This document shows positions 6,182 to 12,350 of a stretch of DNA of 12,976 bases, in pieces. The notes below the pieces were generated by a model, which did no database searches, was not told where the DNA came from, and saw only the letters and a list, made by a program, of their open reading frames with translations. Source of the DNA: Clostridia bacterium. Its GTDB lineage: Bacteria > Bacillota > Clostridia > Oscillospirales > CAG-272. The position numbers and the translations under genes were made by a program. The stretch's first letter is position 1; each line of letters starts with the position of its first letter. The DNA is taken from the NCBI GenBank assembly GCA_017624795.1, contig JAGAMJ010000162.1, forward strand, positions 1 through 12,976, read 5' to 3'.

Positions 6182-6796
6182 TCAAAGCGTCCGTCCTTTT
6201 TTCGTCTGCTTTTCAAGCTTAAAGAGCAGCGTGGAAAGCGGTACAACCAGCGCGCAGGCGGCGAAATTGCCCACCGCGTGCAGAACATCGAACACAAGCC
6301 CCGACGCGATCCACGCCAGCGTCATTGTGAGATCCATCTTGAAAAAGAGTGCCTGCGCGGGGGCGTAAAGGATACCGTAGGCGATGCCGTGCAAGCCGCC
6401 AAGCAGCATATACAAGGGCACGGCGAGCCACTTGGGCATACGCCGCGGCAAAAGCATCGTGATGCCCCACAGGGGAAGCCAGATATAGAGATACGGCACC
6501 CACCAGACGTTAAATCCGCCGTAAACGCCCGTGAGCAGCACGAAAATGTAAATGGGGATCAGCGCCTTTGCGCGATAGACCAGCGTGAAGGTGATGATGA
6601 ACATGGCGACAAAGTGGATATTCGGCGCCCATTCCATTAAGAGCTTGGAGCAAAACAGGATCGCGCCAAGCATCGAAAACACCGTCATTTCCCGTACCGT
6701 CAGCCACCTTTTTCCACGGGCGCGGTGAGAAACGGGAGCAGACGGTTCCGTCGTCTGCTCTTTTTCACTGTCAGTAACTTTCCTTGACCAGCTCAT
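6182..6796 (-). CDS. ECF transporter S component, probably for cobalamin
   Basis: This 204-residue integral membrane protein has about six hydrophobic segments. Its start LTVREMTVFSMLGAILFCSKLLME (32-55) is typical of the substrate-binding S component of energy-coupling factor transporters. The rest (GGLHGIAYGILYAPAQALFF, DVLHAVGNFAACALVVPLSTLLF) fits the vitamin-type S-component fold. S components need the shared EcfA/A'/T module, which is not in this window. The ATG at 6796 is the first ATG in frame; a TTG at 6829 is possible but unlikely. The frame overlaps the preceding lipoprotein gene by 26 bases, implying translational coupling. Placement behind a cobalamin riboswitch and a DUF4430 protein makes cobalamin or a corrinoid precursor the likely cargo. 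The poorly conserved first 30 residues leave a later start open. Confidence 0.82.
   Translation of the reverse strand: MSWSRKVTDSEKEQTTEPSAPVSHRARGKRWLTVREMTVFSMLGAILFCSKLLMEWAPNIHFVAMFIITFTLVYRAKALIPIYIFVLLTGVYGGFNVWWVPYLYIWLPLWGITMLLPRRMPKWLAVPLYMLLGGLHGIAYGILYAPAQALFFKMDLTMTLAWIASGLVFDVLHAVGNFAACALVVPLSTLLFKLEKQTKKGRTL
6736..6765 (+). terminator. Hairpin plus T-run antisense to the ECF gene start
   Basis: Bases 6736-6744 (gagcagacg) pair with 6752-6760, and T5 follows at 6761-6765. On the plus strand this has the form of an intrinsic terminator, yet no plus-strand gene precedes it. In the sense (minus) direction the same stem forms 36 bases after the ECF start codon and has no T-run. It may modulate ECF expression or stop antisense transcription. 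Confidence 0.4.
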
Positions 6797-7193
6797 AATG
6801 CTCGCCGTCGGCGATGGGGGTGGTGTCAACGCCCGTCATGGAGTACGCGCCGTCCTTGTAAAGCGCCCAATATGCCTGCTCGCCCTCGGCGATCGCCATG
6901 CCGTTGACCGCGGTGATGAAAAGTCCGTATTGACCGTCCTCGCCCGTGATCAGCTCGTGCTCGGTCAGTGCCTCACCAAGGAATTCCTTGTCGGTGCGAA
7001 CGGTAAAGGTGACCGATTGCTCCTCTGCCTTGACCGCTACGTAAACGGTCTTTTCGCCCTCGCCGAATTCCTTGTCGCTGCGATAGGTCGCGCTTTCCCA
7101 GGCGCCCGTTTTTGGTACACTTGCGCAGGCGACGAGCGCAAAAAGCATCGAAAGGGTGAGCAAGATGAGTGTGAGTTTGGTTGCTGTTTTCAT
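6771..7193 (-). CDS. DUF4430 (transcobalamin-like) lipoprotein
   Basis: The 140-residue product starts with a lipoprotein signal (MKTATKLTLILLTLSMLFALVAC), with LVAC as lipobox and Cys23 as the lipidated residue. It should therefore be anchored to the outer face of the membrane. The mature part is a single DUF4430 domain. It shows the FLGEALTEHELITGEDGQYGLFITAVNGM motif (71-99), then QAYWALYKDGAYSMTGVDTTPIADGEHYELV (106-136), diagnostic of the family. DUF4430 corresponds to the C-terminal domain of animal transcobalamin and intrinsic factor. The gene is the first behind the cobalamin riboswitch and overlaps the ECF S-component gene, so capture or handover of B12 to the transporter is the natural inference. 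A ribosome binding site AGAGGA precedes the ATG. Direct corrinoid binding is not shown by the sequence. Confidence 0.88.
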   Translation of the reverse strand: MKTATKLTLILLTLSMLFALVACASVPKTGAWESATYRSDKEFGEGEKTVYVAVKAEEQSVTFTVRTDKEFLGEALTEHELITGEDGQYGLFITAVNGMAIAEGEQAYWALYKDGAYSMTGVDTTPIADGEHYELVKESY

Positions 7194-7234
7194 TGTTTTT
7201 TCCTCTTTTCGTTTTTCTTACCGATGAAGTAAAA

Positions 7235-7267
7235 CACTCCCCACGGTCGAATTGACCGAGGGGAGTG
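7235..7267 (-). terminator. Leader terminator / riboswitch expression platform
   Basis: Cactcccc (7235-7242) pairs with ggggagtg (7260-7267), and cggtc (7244-7248) pairs with gaccg (7254-7258), with one mismatch between the two parts. On the minus strand the hairpin is followed by gTTTT. It sits between the cobalamin aptamer and the lipoprotein start, as expected for a transcription-attenuating riboswitch that turns off genes when B12 is abundant. A second hairpin at 7284-7304 (gcagcg/cgctgc) could take part in the alternative fold. Confidence 0.65.
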
Positions 7268-7343
7268 ACGTGGACCGATGATGGCAGCGTCGGAACTCCG
7301 CTGCAAGGGCCGCGACTCCTCCCCCACTTACCCGGGAGGGCTT

Positions 7344-7495
7344 TACGGCACGGGACGATGAGCATTCCGACTTTTGCCTCTCGGCAATTTACGGTAATGG
7401 CTGTTGCGACGGATTTGCACCGTACTTTCCTCATCTTCGCTCGAACGTTTCGTTCGACCGACAGTGCGGTGAGCGCTGCTCCCGCACCGAACCGT
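7344..7495 (-). promoter_or_regulatory. Cobalamin riboswitch aptamer
   Basis: Read on the minus strand, the leader contains GAGGAAAGTACGGTGCAAAT followed by CCGTCGCAACAGCCATTACC (about 7395-7435). This corresponds to the conserved core of cobalamin aptamers, GGGAA...GGTGxAAxTCC...GC(C)ACTG. A later AGTCGGAATGC (about 7359-7375) is in the place of the B12 box. The ends pair: acgg and tgcggga at the 5' side (7480-7495) match tcccgtg and ccgt at the 3' side (7344-7354). The core is somewhat short and has variant bases, so it may be a divergent subclass. The downstream DUF4430 and ECF genes support corrinoid sensing. Confidence 0.78.
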
Positions 7496-7539
7496 GTTCA
7501 TGGATTTTGTAGTATGCTGCCGCATTTCGCGACAAGCTC

Positions 7540-7568
7540 ATTATAGTATGAAAAAAACACTTTGTCAA
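7540..7568 (-). promoter_or_regulatory. Consensus promoter of cobalamin-uptake operon
   Basis: On the minus strand a perfect -35 TTGACA (7563-7568) and a perfect -10 TATAAT (7540-7545) are separated by 17 bases. Transcription should start near 7533, giving a leader of about 340 bases that contains the whole riboswitch. A full-consensus promoter behind a riboswitch suggests control is mainly after initiation. Confidence 0.88.
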
Positions 7569-7580
7569 GGGGTGGCTTGC

Positions 7581-7627
7581 AAAAAATCAGAACCCCGACG
7601 CTCGCCGCGGCGAGCGTCGGGGTGTTT
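7581..7627 (-). terminator. Terminator of LRR lipoprotein gene
   Basis: Bases 7592-7623 are a perfect 32-base palindrome (accccgacgctcgccg and its complement). In the direction of the LRR gene it is followed by tctgaTTTTTT (7581-7586). On the plus strand gTTTT follows, so it may work weakly both ways. It insulates the riboswitch promoter from the upstream gene. Confidence 0.8.
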
Positions 7628-7636
7628 TGCAAGGAT

Positions 7637-9607
7637 TTAGTCCTCGGTGTACTCATAATTGACCGTGCAGCCCGGCTTCAAGCCGATGTCGATGCCCTCG
7701 ATCAGCATCTCCCATCTATCCCGGGAGCCGCCGAAGTTGACAGTTGTCAGTATGCCGCAATTGTCGAACATGGAATCGCCGACGGTTTGCAGAGATGCGG
7801 GAAGCGTGATGACCTCCAACGCGCTGCAAGCGCCGAACGCAGAGTTGCCGATGGATTGTAGCTCTTCGGGGAGGGTAATGGAGGCAAGACTGGTGCAGCC
7901 GTGGAACGTTTCCCCGCCGATGGAGGTCAAACGGCTGCCCGTGGCAAAGCTTACGCTTGCAAGATCACTGCAACCCTGGAACGCATAAGAACCGATCGAG
8001 CGCACGCTTGCGGGAATGGTGACCGACGCAAGCTTTTTGCAACCGCGGAACGTAGAATCGCCGATGACGGCGACTCCTTCGGGGATCGAGATCTGAGTGA
8101 GCGCGCTGCACCCGTCAAACGCATTTGAACCGATGGATTGCACGCTCGGCGCGATCGAGATCTCGGAAAGCGAGGTGCAGCCGTAAAACGCGAGATTGCC
8201 AATAGAGATGATGTTTGAATGAATGTCGATCGAGGTGAGATTTTTGCAGCTGCTGAACGCAGTAAAGCCGATGGCGGTCACGCAATCGGGAATGGTGATC
8301 TCGGTGACGGTTCGATCTTTTAGACCGCTGATGGTGCAGCTGGTTGCCGTAGCGCTGAAGCTGAATGCTGCCATATTTTCTTTTGGGGCAAATTTTGCTT
8401 GCACGTTTCGATCGACGGCGAAGTGGTAGGTCGTTTCGGTAGAAATGCACTCGTTTTCGCTAAACCAACCAAGGAAAACAACACAAGCGGTGTTGTAGTT
8501 GGCGGTAGAGGTAAAGGGCTCAAAGCCGGTTTTATAGTCTTTACTCATCTTGCCTTCATCCACACCCGTGACGCTTCCGTATGCTGAGCCGCTGACAGAA
8601 AGGGTATAGACGCTTCTTGTATAATAGACCTTTAACACAAGACTGCCATCGCCGCTGACGGTACCGCTGAGTGTGCTTTTTGAGGTGTCAAGCGTGACGT
8701 GATCAAACGTCTTTTGCTCGGCATTGACCGTTTCGCCTGTCGCGCCGATCAGCTCCTCGGTTTCATTTTCAAGCAGCGTGTACTCATCGTTTTCAAGGTT
8801 CTGGATATAGTATTCCACTCGGTAGGGAATGTCGGAAAGAGATCGCCAAAGTGCCTTTACGGTCGTGCTTGCCGCGATGGGCTTTGTGAAATCGTAGTCC
8901 CAGCCAAGGAAAACGTAGCCCGTGCGCGAGGGCGCGGTGGGCTCTGTGGCAAGCTCGCCCTCCTCGATCTTTTGGCTCTCGACTGCCGTACCGCCGTTGC
9001 CAACGTTAAAGGAAACGGTATAGATGGGGCGGCGACGTATGGTGACGGTATAAAGCTTTTGCGCGTCACCGTTGGTGACTAAAACGAAATAGGTGTTGTT
9101 GCCTGCTTTGAGGTCCACGGTCTTGCTGGAGATCAGCTTCGTGCAAGCTCTGTCGCTTGCGATCACGTAGGCAGCGCCGTCGGCGACCGCGAGATCGTTG
9201 ATGAACGAAAAGGCGTCGATCTCGTTTGCGAAGGTCGCGGTGAGCTTGTCGTCTTTCAGTGTGAGCGTCTGGGAGCTGATGCTCAGATCCGGGGGCGGGA
9301 GCTCCACCCATTTGGCATAGACGCTGACGTCGCCCGAACGCGGTGCGCTTGCGTCAAAGGGCTGCTGCCACGTGCCGTCGTCAAGGAACCAACCCTCAAA
9401 GGCGTAGCCCTTTTTGGTCGGTTCTTCGGGCAGCGTGATCGCCTCTGTGCCCGTTGCCTCGGCGGTGGTCTGTGTCGTGCCGTCCACAATGAAATTGACC
9501 TTAAAAACAGGCGGAGCGGGCGGAGCTTCCTCATCACAGGAAGCAAACCCGACGACCAAAAGCACGCCCAGCATCAGGCACAGCAGTACGGATAGAAATT
9601 TTTTCAT
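7637..9607 (-). CDS. BspA-like leucine-rich-repeat surface lipoprotein
   Basis: The 656-residue product is a probable cell-surface protein. It begins with a signal segment and a lipobox-like VVGFASC (Cys24). Residues 35-100 form a Listeria-Bacteroides (Flg_new/InlB B-type) repeat with KKGYAFEGWFLDD. Residues 105-192 form a beta-sandwich-like stretch ending YTVTIRRR. Residues 195-254 form a second Flg_new repeat (RTGYVFLGWDYDF). Residues 261-330 resemble MucBP, and 333-406 form a further repeat with GWF. Residues 434-619 are eight 23-25-residue BspA-type (LRR_5) repeats of the form LxxIxIPxxVxxIGxxAFxGCxx. The ATG at 9607 has GAGGTAA six bases upstream, so it is preferred to 9631. Such proteins bind host or microbial surface ligands; the ligand here is unknown. 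Confidence 0.88.
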   Translation of the reverse strand: MKKFLSVLLCLMLGVLLVVGFASCDEEAPPAPPVFKVNFIVDGTTQTTAEATGTEAITLPEEPTKKGYAFEGWFLDDGTWQQPFDASAPRSGDVSVYAKWVELPPPDLSISSQTLTLKDDKLTATFANEIDAFSFINDLAVADGAAYVIASDRACTKLISSKTVDLKAGNNTYFVLVTNGDAQKLYTVTIRRRPIYTVSFNVGNGGTAVESQKIEEGELATEPTAPSRTGYVFLGWDYDFTKPIAASTTVKALWRSLSDIPYRVEYYIQNLENDEYTLLENETEELIGATGETVNAEQKTFDHVTLDTSKSTLSGTVSGDGSLVLKVYYTRSVYTLSVSGSAYGSVTGVDEGKMSKDYKTGFEPFTSTANYNTACVVFLGWFSENECISTETTYHFAVDRNVQAKFAPKENMAAFSFSATATSCTISGLKDRTVTEITIPDCVTAIGFTAFSSCKNLTSIDIHSNIISIGNLAFYGCTSLSEISIAPSVQSIGSNAFDGCSALTQISIPEGVAVIGDSTFRGCKKLASVTIPASVRSIGSYAFQGCSDLASVSFATGSRLTSIGGETFHGCTSLASITLPEELQSIGNSAFGACSALEVITLPASLQTVGDSMFDNCGILTTVNFGGSRDRWEMLIEGIDIGLKPGCTVNYEYTED

Positions 9608-9679
9608 CACAGTTACCTCACTTATCATCAATGATAGTTACGGGGGCAAACTTTTGCGAAGATAGAATTGTTATCTTTC

Positions 9680-9708
9680 ATTATACTATAAATGCTTGAT
9701 GATTGCAA
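9680..9708 (-). promoter_or_regulatory. Promoter of LRR lipoprotein gene
   Basis: On the minus strand a -35 TTGCAA (9703-9708) and a -10 TATAAT (9680-9685) are separated by 17 bases. Transcription should start near 9673, about 66 bases before the LRR gene. Confidence 0.75.
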
Positions 9709-9737
9709 GTGTTTTTGCAACACAAAGCAGAACCCCC

Positions 9738-9760
9738 TTGCGCTCGCACAGCGAGCGCAA
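9738..9760. repeat. 10-bp hairpin resembling the LRR terminator
   Basis: Bases 9738-9747 and 9751-9760 are complementary around a three-base loop. The preceding bases ttgcaacacaaagcagaacccc resemble those before the palindrome at 7592 (ttgcaaaaaatcagaacccc). Read on the minus strand it is a stem followed by a degenerate T-rich tail, so it may be a decayed terminator or a member of the same repeat family. Confidence 0.4.
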
Positions 9761-9810
9761 AGTGCTGGATTGCGCCTTAGAGGACATCGCTGAATACGTT
9801 CCTGTGGAAA

Positions 9811-9834
9811 AATAAAAAGAGCGCAACGCGCTCT
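9811..9834 (-). terminator. Terminator of rubrerythrin gene
   Basis: Bases 9818-9824 (agagcgc) and 9828-9834 pair around a three-base loop. On the minus strand the stem is followed by TTTTATTTTTCC. It lies 16 bases beyond the rubrerythrin stop codon. Confidence 0.8.
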
Positions 9835-9850
9835 GTTTATTTTTCTTTTC

Positions 9851-10525
9851 TTATTTACCGAAGTATCTTTCCAGAAGCCCTGCAAATGCCTTGCCGTGGC
9901 GTGCCTCGTCGCGTGCCATTTCGTGAACGGTGTCGTGAATGGCGTCGAGCCCGAGCTGCTTTGCCATCTTGGCAAGCTCAAACTTGCCCGCGGTCGCGCC
10001 GTTCTCGGCTGCGACGCGAACGGTCAGGTTTTCCTTGGTCGAGGGGGAAACGCACTCGCCGAGAAGCTCTGCAAACTTTGCGGCGTGCTCTGCCTCTTCA
10101 AGGGCGGCTTCCTTCCAATACAGGGCGATCTCGGGGTAGCCCTCACGCGCGGCGGCGCGGGACATGGCAAGATACATACCGACCTCGGTGCACTCGCCCT
10201 GGAAGTTGGCGCGCAGGCCCTCAACGATCTCGGGGGTGACGGCGGGATCCTTGGCAACGCCGATCACGTGCTCGGCAGCCCAGGTCATATCGGTATCAAC
10301 GATCTGTTCGAACTTATCACTGCCTGCCTTGCAAACGGGGCACTTTTCGGGTGCGGCTTCGGATTCGACGATCTCGCCGCAAATTTTGCATTTCCACTTC
10401 TTGGTCATTTTGGCTTCAACGATTTCCTCGAACTTGTCGCTGCCTGCCTTGCAAAGGGGGCACTTTTCGGGCACGTTCTCGGACTCAACGATCTCGCCGC
10501 AAATCTTGCATCTCCATTTTTTCAT
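9851..10525 (-). CDS. Rubrerythrin with two tandem N-terminal rubredoxin domains
   Basis: The 224-residue cytoplasmic protein should reduce hydrogen peroxide, protecting an anaerobe from oxygen. Two rubredoxin-like iron sites come first, with Cys6/9/22/25 and Cys46/49/62/65 (CKICGEIVES-x5-EKCP-x-CKAG in both). A ferritin-like di-iron domain follows (about 82-224). It shows a GECTEVGMYLAMSRAAAREGY helix, E144xxH147, Glu174 and E207xxH210 as likely iron ligands. Having rubredoxin before the di-iron domain is the 'reverse rubrerythrin' order of clostridia, which normally has one rubredoxin domain; here it is doubled. The ATG at 10525 is chosen, with GGAG nine bases upstream; a TTG six bases earlier is less likely. 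It is a single-gene unit. Confidence 0.93.
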   Translation of the reverse strand: MKKWRCKICGEIVESENVPEKCPLCKAGSDKFEEIVEAKMTKKWKCKICGEIVESEAAPEKCPVCKAGSDKFEQIVDTDMTWAAEHVIGVAKDPAVTPEIVEGLRANFQGECTEVGMYLAMSRAAAREGYPEIALYWKEAALEEAEHAAKFAELLGECVSPSTKENLTVRVAAENGATAGKFELAKMAKQLGLDAIHDTVHEMARDEARHGKAFAGLLERYFGK

Positions 10526-10610
10526 GTTCAAAATCTCCTTTATGTGTAAATTTTAGGTCGACACACGGCATTTGCCCGTGTCATGAAGCAGATTCTCTTG
10601 GGTTGACCTT

Positions 10611-10639
10611 ATTGTAACACATTTATTTTCAAATTGCAA
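10611..10639 (-). promoter_or_regulatory. Promoter of rubrerythrin gene
   Basis: On the minus strand a -35 TTGCAA (10634-10639) and a -10 TACAAT (10611-10616) are separated by 17 bases. The leader of about 80 bases contains a small 6-bp hairpin (10563-10568 with 10576-10581). I see no clear PerR-type operator. Confidence 0.7.
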
Positions 10640-10681
10640 TAGGTTTTTGAAAAAAATTTAGAATAGTTCTAAAATTTTTTG

Positions 10682-10719
10682 GAAAAGAAAAAGGCGTACG
10701 GATCTTTTCCATACGCCTT
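10682..10719 (-). terminator. Terminator of DUF378 gene
   Basis: Aaggcgta (10691-10698) pairs with tacgcctt (10712-10719), and the stem continues with gga/tcc after one mismatch. On the minus strand it is followed by TTTCTTTTCC. Confidence 0.8.
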
Positions 10720-10740
10720 CCTCGCAAAAGGATCTTGCCG

Positions 10741-10959
10741 TCAGTCGCGGACCTCGTGACGCTCCTCGTCGGGGCGAAACAGCAGCGTGATGCACCAAAC
10801 GCCCGCAAGGCCGACCACCGTATAGATGATGCGCGCAAGCAGGGTATCCATGCCGCCGCAGATCCACGCGACCAGGTCAAAGCGAAACAGCCCGATCGAT
10901 CCCCAGTTCAGCGAGCCGATGATGGTCAGGATCAAAGCGATTCTATCCAAAATTCTCAT
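10741..10959 (-). CDS. DUF378 family membrane protein
   Basis: The 72-residue protein has two membrane segments (about 5-24 and 40-62). Between them is SLNWGSIGLFRFDLVAWICGG, followed by ARIIYTVVGLAGVW, the conserved pattern of DUF378 (YuzA-like). The function of the family is unknown. The charged tail RPDEERHEVRD probably faces the cytoplasm. The ATG is preceded by GAGGTGG at good spacing. It appears to be transcribed alone; I could not place a convincing promoter. Its leader contains a 7-bp hairpin (10981-10987 with 11004-11010). Confidence 0.88.
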   Translation of the reverse strand: MRILDRIALILTIIGSLNWGSIGLFRFDLVAWICGGMDTLLARIIYTVVGLAGVWCITLLFRPDEERHEVRD

Positions 10960-11075
10960 AGGGTTTCCACCTCACTTTCAAGATCGCCCGTCGTTGGCGC
11001 AAAGCGATCTTCATGATTAGTTTGACCTGTGCGCGCAAAAGAAAACAAGGAAATTTTTTGTGTGTTTTGCCGCGC

Positions 11076-11104
11076 TTTACAGAAAAGGAAAAATGTGTTA
11101 TACT
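11076..11104 (+). promoter_or_regulatory. Promoter of cca operon
   Basis: A -35 TTTACA (11076-11081) and a -10 TATACT (11099-11104) are 17 bases apart. Transcription should start near 11111, leaving a short leader of about 19 bases that contains the GAGGTG ribosome binding site. Confidence 0.75.
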
Positions 11105-11129
11105 ATATAGAAGAAAAGAGGTGATCGAA

Positions 11130-12350
11130 ATGGAGCTGAGTATTGCGGCAAGCGTACCCGCCAACGTACGCGCGGTGATGCAGGCGTTGGAGCGTGCTGA
11201 GCATCGCGGCTATCTGGTCGGCGGCTGCCTGCGCGATCTGCTTTTGGGTAAGGTGCCGCACGATTTTGATCTCACGACCGACGCCACCCCCGCCGAAATG
11301 GTCGAAATTTTTTCGGATTTTCGCGTGATCCCGACGGGACTCAAACACGGCACGCTGACCGTGCTTTCCGACGGGCAGCCCGTTGAGGTCACCACGCATC
11401 GCGTCGACGGGGAATATCGCGACTCGCGCCGCCCCGAAAGCGTTTGCTTTACGCGCCGCCTTGCCGATGACCTCTCGCGCAGGGATTTTACCGTCAACGC
11501 CATGGCTTGGAGCGAGGCGACGGGACTTGTCGATCTTTTTGGCGGACAGGAGGATCTGCGCCGCGGCGTGATCCGCGCCGTGGGCGATCCCGTGGCGCGC
11601 TTTACCGAGGACGCCTTGCGCATCTTGCGCGCGTTCCGCTTTGCGGCACAGCTTGATTTTGAAATTGAAGAAAGCACGCTTCTTGGCGCGCGTGACACGC
11701 GAGAGGGGCTCACGCGCATCTCGGCAGAGCGCGTTTTTTCCGAGATCACGCGCTTGCTCACCTCCACCGCCGCCGTGCGCGGCATCAACGCGCTTTTTGC
11801 GGCGCAGTGCGAAAAGCAGGTCTTTTCTGATACCGTCCTGTGCCTTGAAGGCATCGAAGCGTTGCAAGCGTTACCCGCCAACGCGGCGCTGCGGCTTGCC
11901 TTTTTGCTGCGTGAGCAGAGCGCCGATGCGGCAGAGAAGCTCTGCCGCCGCCTTCGTGCCTCCAACGCCTTTACCGACGAGGTCACGGGCGTGCTGAGAG
12001 CGCTGGGCGAGGGCTTGCCCGACGACCTTTACGCGGCAAGGCGCTTTGTTTCCACCTTCTGGCAGTCGTGGCAAGGGGCGCTCACGCTGCGTCGCGCGAT
12101 GGGTGATGATATTGAACAAACGCAGTTACTCTGCAAACGGGTGGCGAAAAACGGCACCGCTATTGCGATCCGCGCTCTCGCGGTCAGCGGCAAGGAGCTG
12201 CAAGATGCCACGGGCGTGCGCCCCGACCAAACGGGCGTGCTGCTCTCGCGCTTACAGGATCTTTGCTGGCAGGAGCCGAGCCGCAACAAAAAAAGCGTTT
12301 TGATGGAGCTTGCCAGCGAGATCTGTCAAAGGGAAAAGGGGTTTTTATGA
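11130..12350 (+). CDS. cca: CCA-adding tRNA nucleotidyltransferase
   Basis: The 406-residue enzyme builds or repairs the 3' CCA end of tRNAs from CTP and ATP. The class II nucleotidyltransferase head is clear: LVGGCLRDLLLG (29-40) holds the GGxxR motif, and HDFDLTTDATP contains the metal-binding pair Asp45/Asp47. FTVNAMAW and EDALRILRAFRFAAQLDFEIEE (RNA-binding neck) follow. The C-terminal part is less conserved. The ATG at 11130 follows AAAAGAGGTG at a six-base gap; longer in-frame reading upstream would cross the promoter. The length is normal for bacterial CCA enzymes. Its stop overlaps the start of the next gene (ATGA), so the two are co-transcribed and probably coupled. Confidence 0.93.
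   Translation: MELSIAASVPANVRAVMQALERAEHRGYLVGGCLRDLLLGKVPHDFDLTTDATPAEMVEIFSDFRVIPTGLKHGTLTVLSDGQPVEVTTHRVDGEYRDSRRPESVCFTRRLADDLSRRDFTVNAMAWSEATGLVDLFGGQEDLRRGVIRAVGDPVARFTEDALRILRAFRFAAQLDFEIEESTLLGARDTREGLTRISAERVFSEITRLLTSTAAVRGINALFAAQCEKQVFSDTVLCLEGIEALQALPANAALRLAFLLREQSADAAEKLCRRLRASNAFTDEVTGVLRALGEGLPDDLYAARRFVSTFWQSWQGALTLRRAMGDDIEQTQLLCKRVAKNGTAIAIRALAVSGKELQDATGVRPDQTGVLLSRLQDLCWQEPSRNKKSVLMELASEICQREKGFL

Noticed and set aside
4390..6297. 635-codon open frame on the minus strand opposite nfnA/nfnB
   Set aside because: It lies antisense to two clear genes, has no recognisable domain and a composition rich in Arg, His and Ala. It is a shadow of the G+C-rich codon usage of nfnB.
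7751..8308. Regular 69-base periodicity as a possible CRISPR-like or satellite array
   Set aside because: The period is that of the 23-residue leucine-rich repeats and the units differ at DNA level as expected for coding sequence.
9896..10549. 217-codon plus-strand frame opposite the rubrerythrin gene
   Set aside because: It mirrors the rubrerythrin frame and repeats with its duplicated module, so its apparent internal repeat is only the antisense of the rubredoxin duplication.
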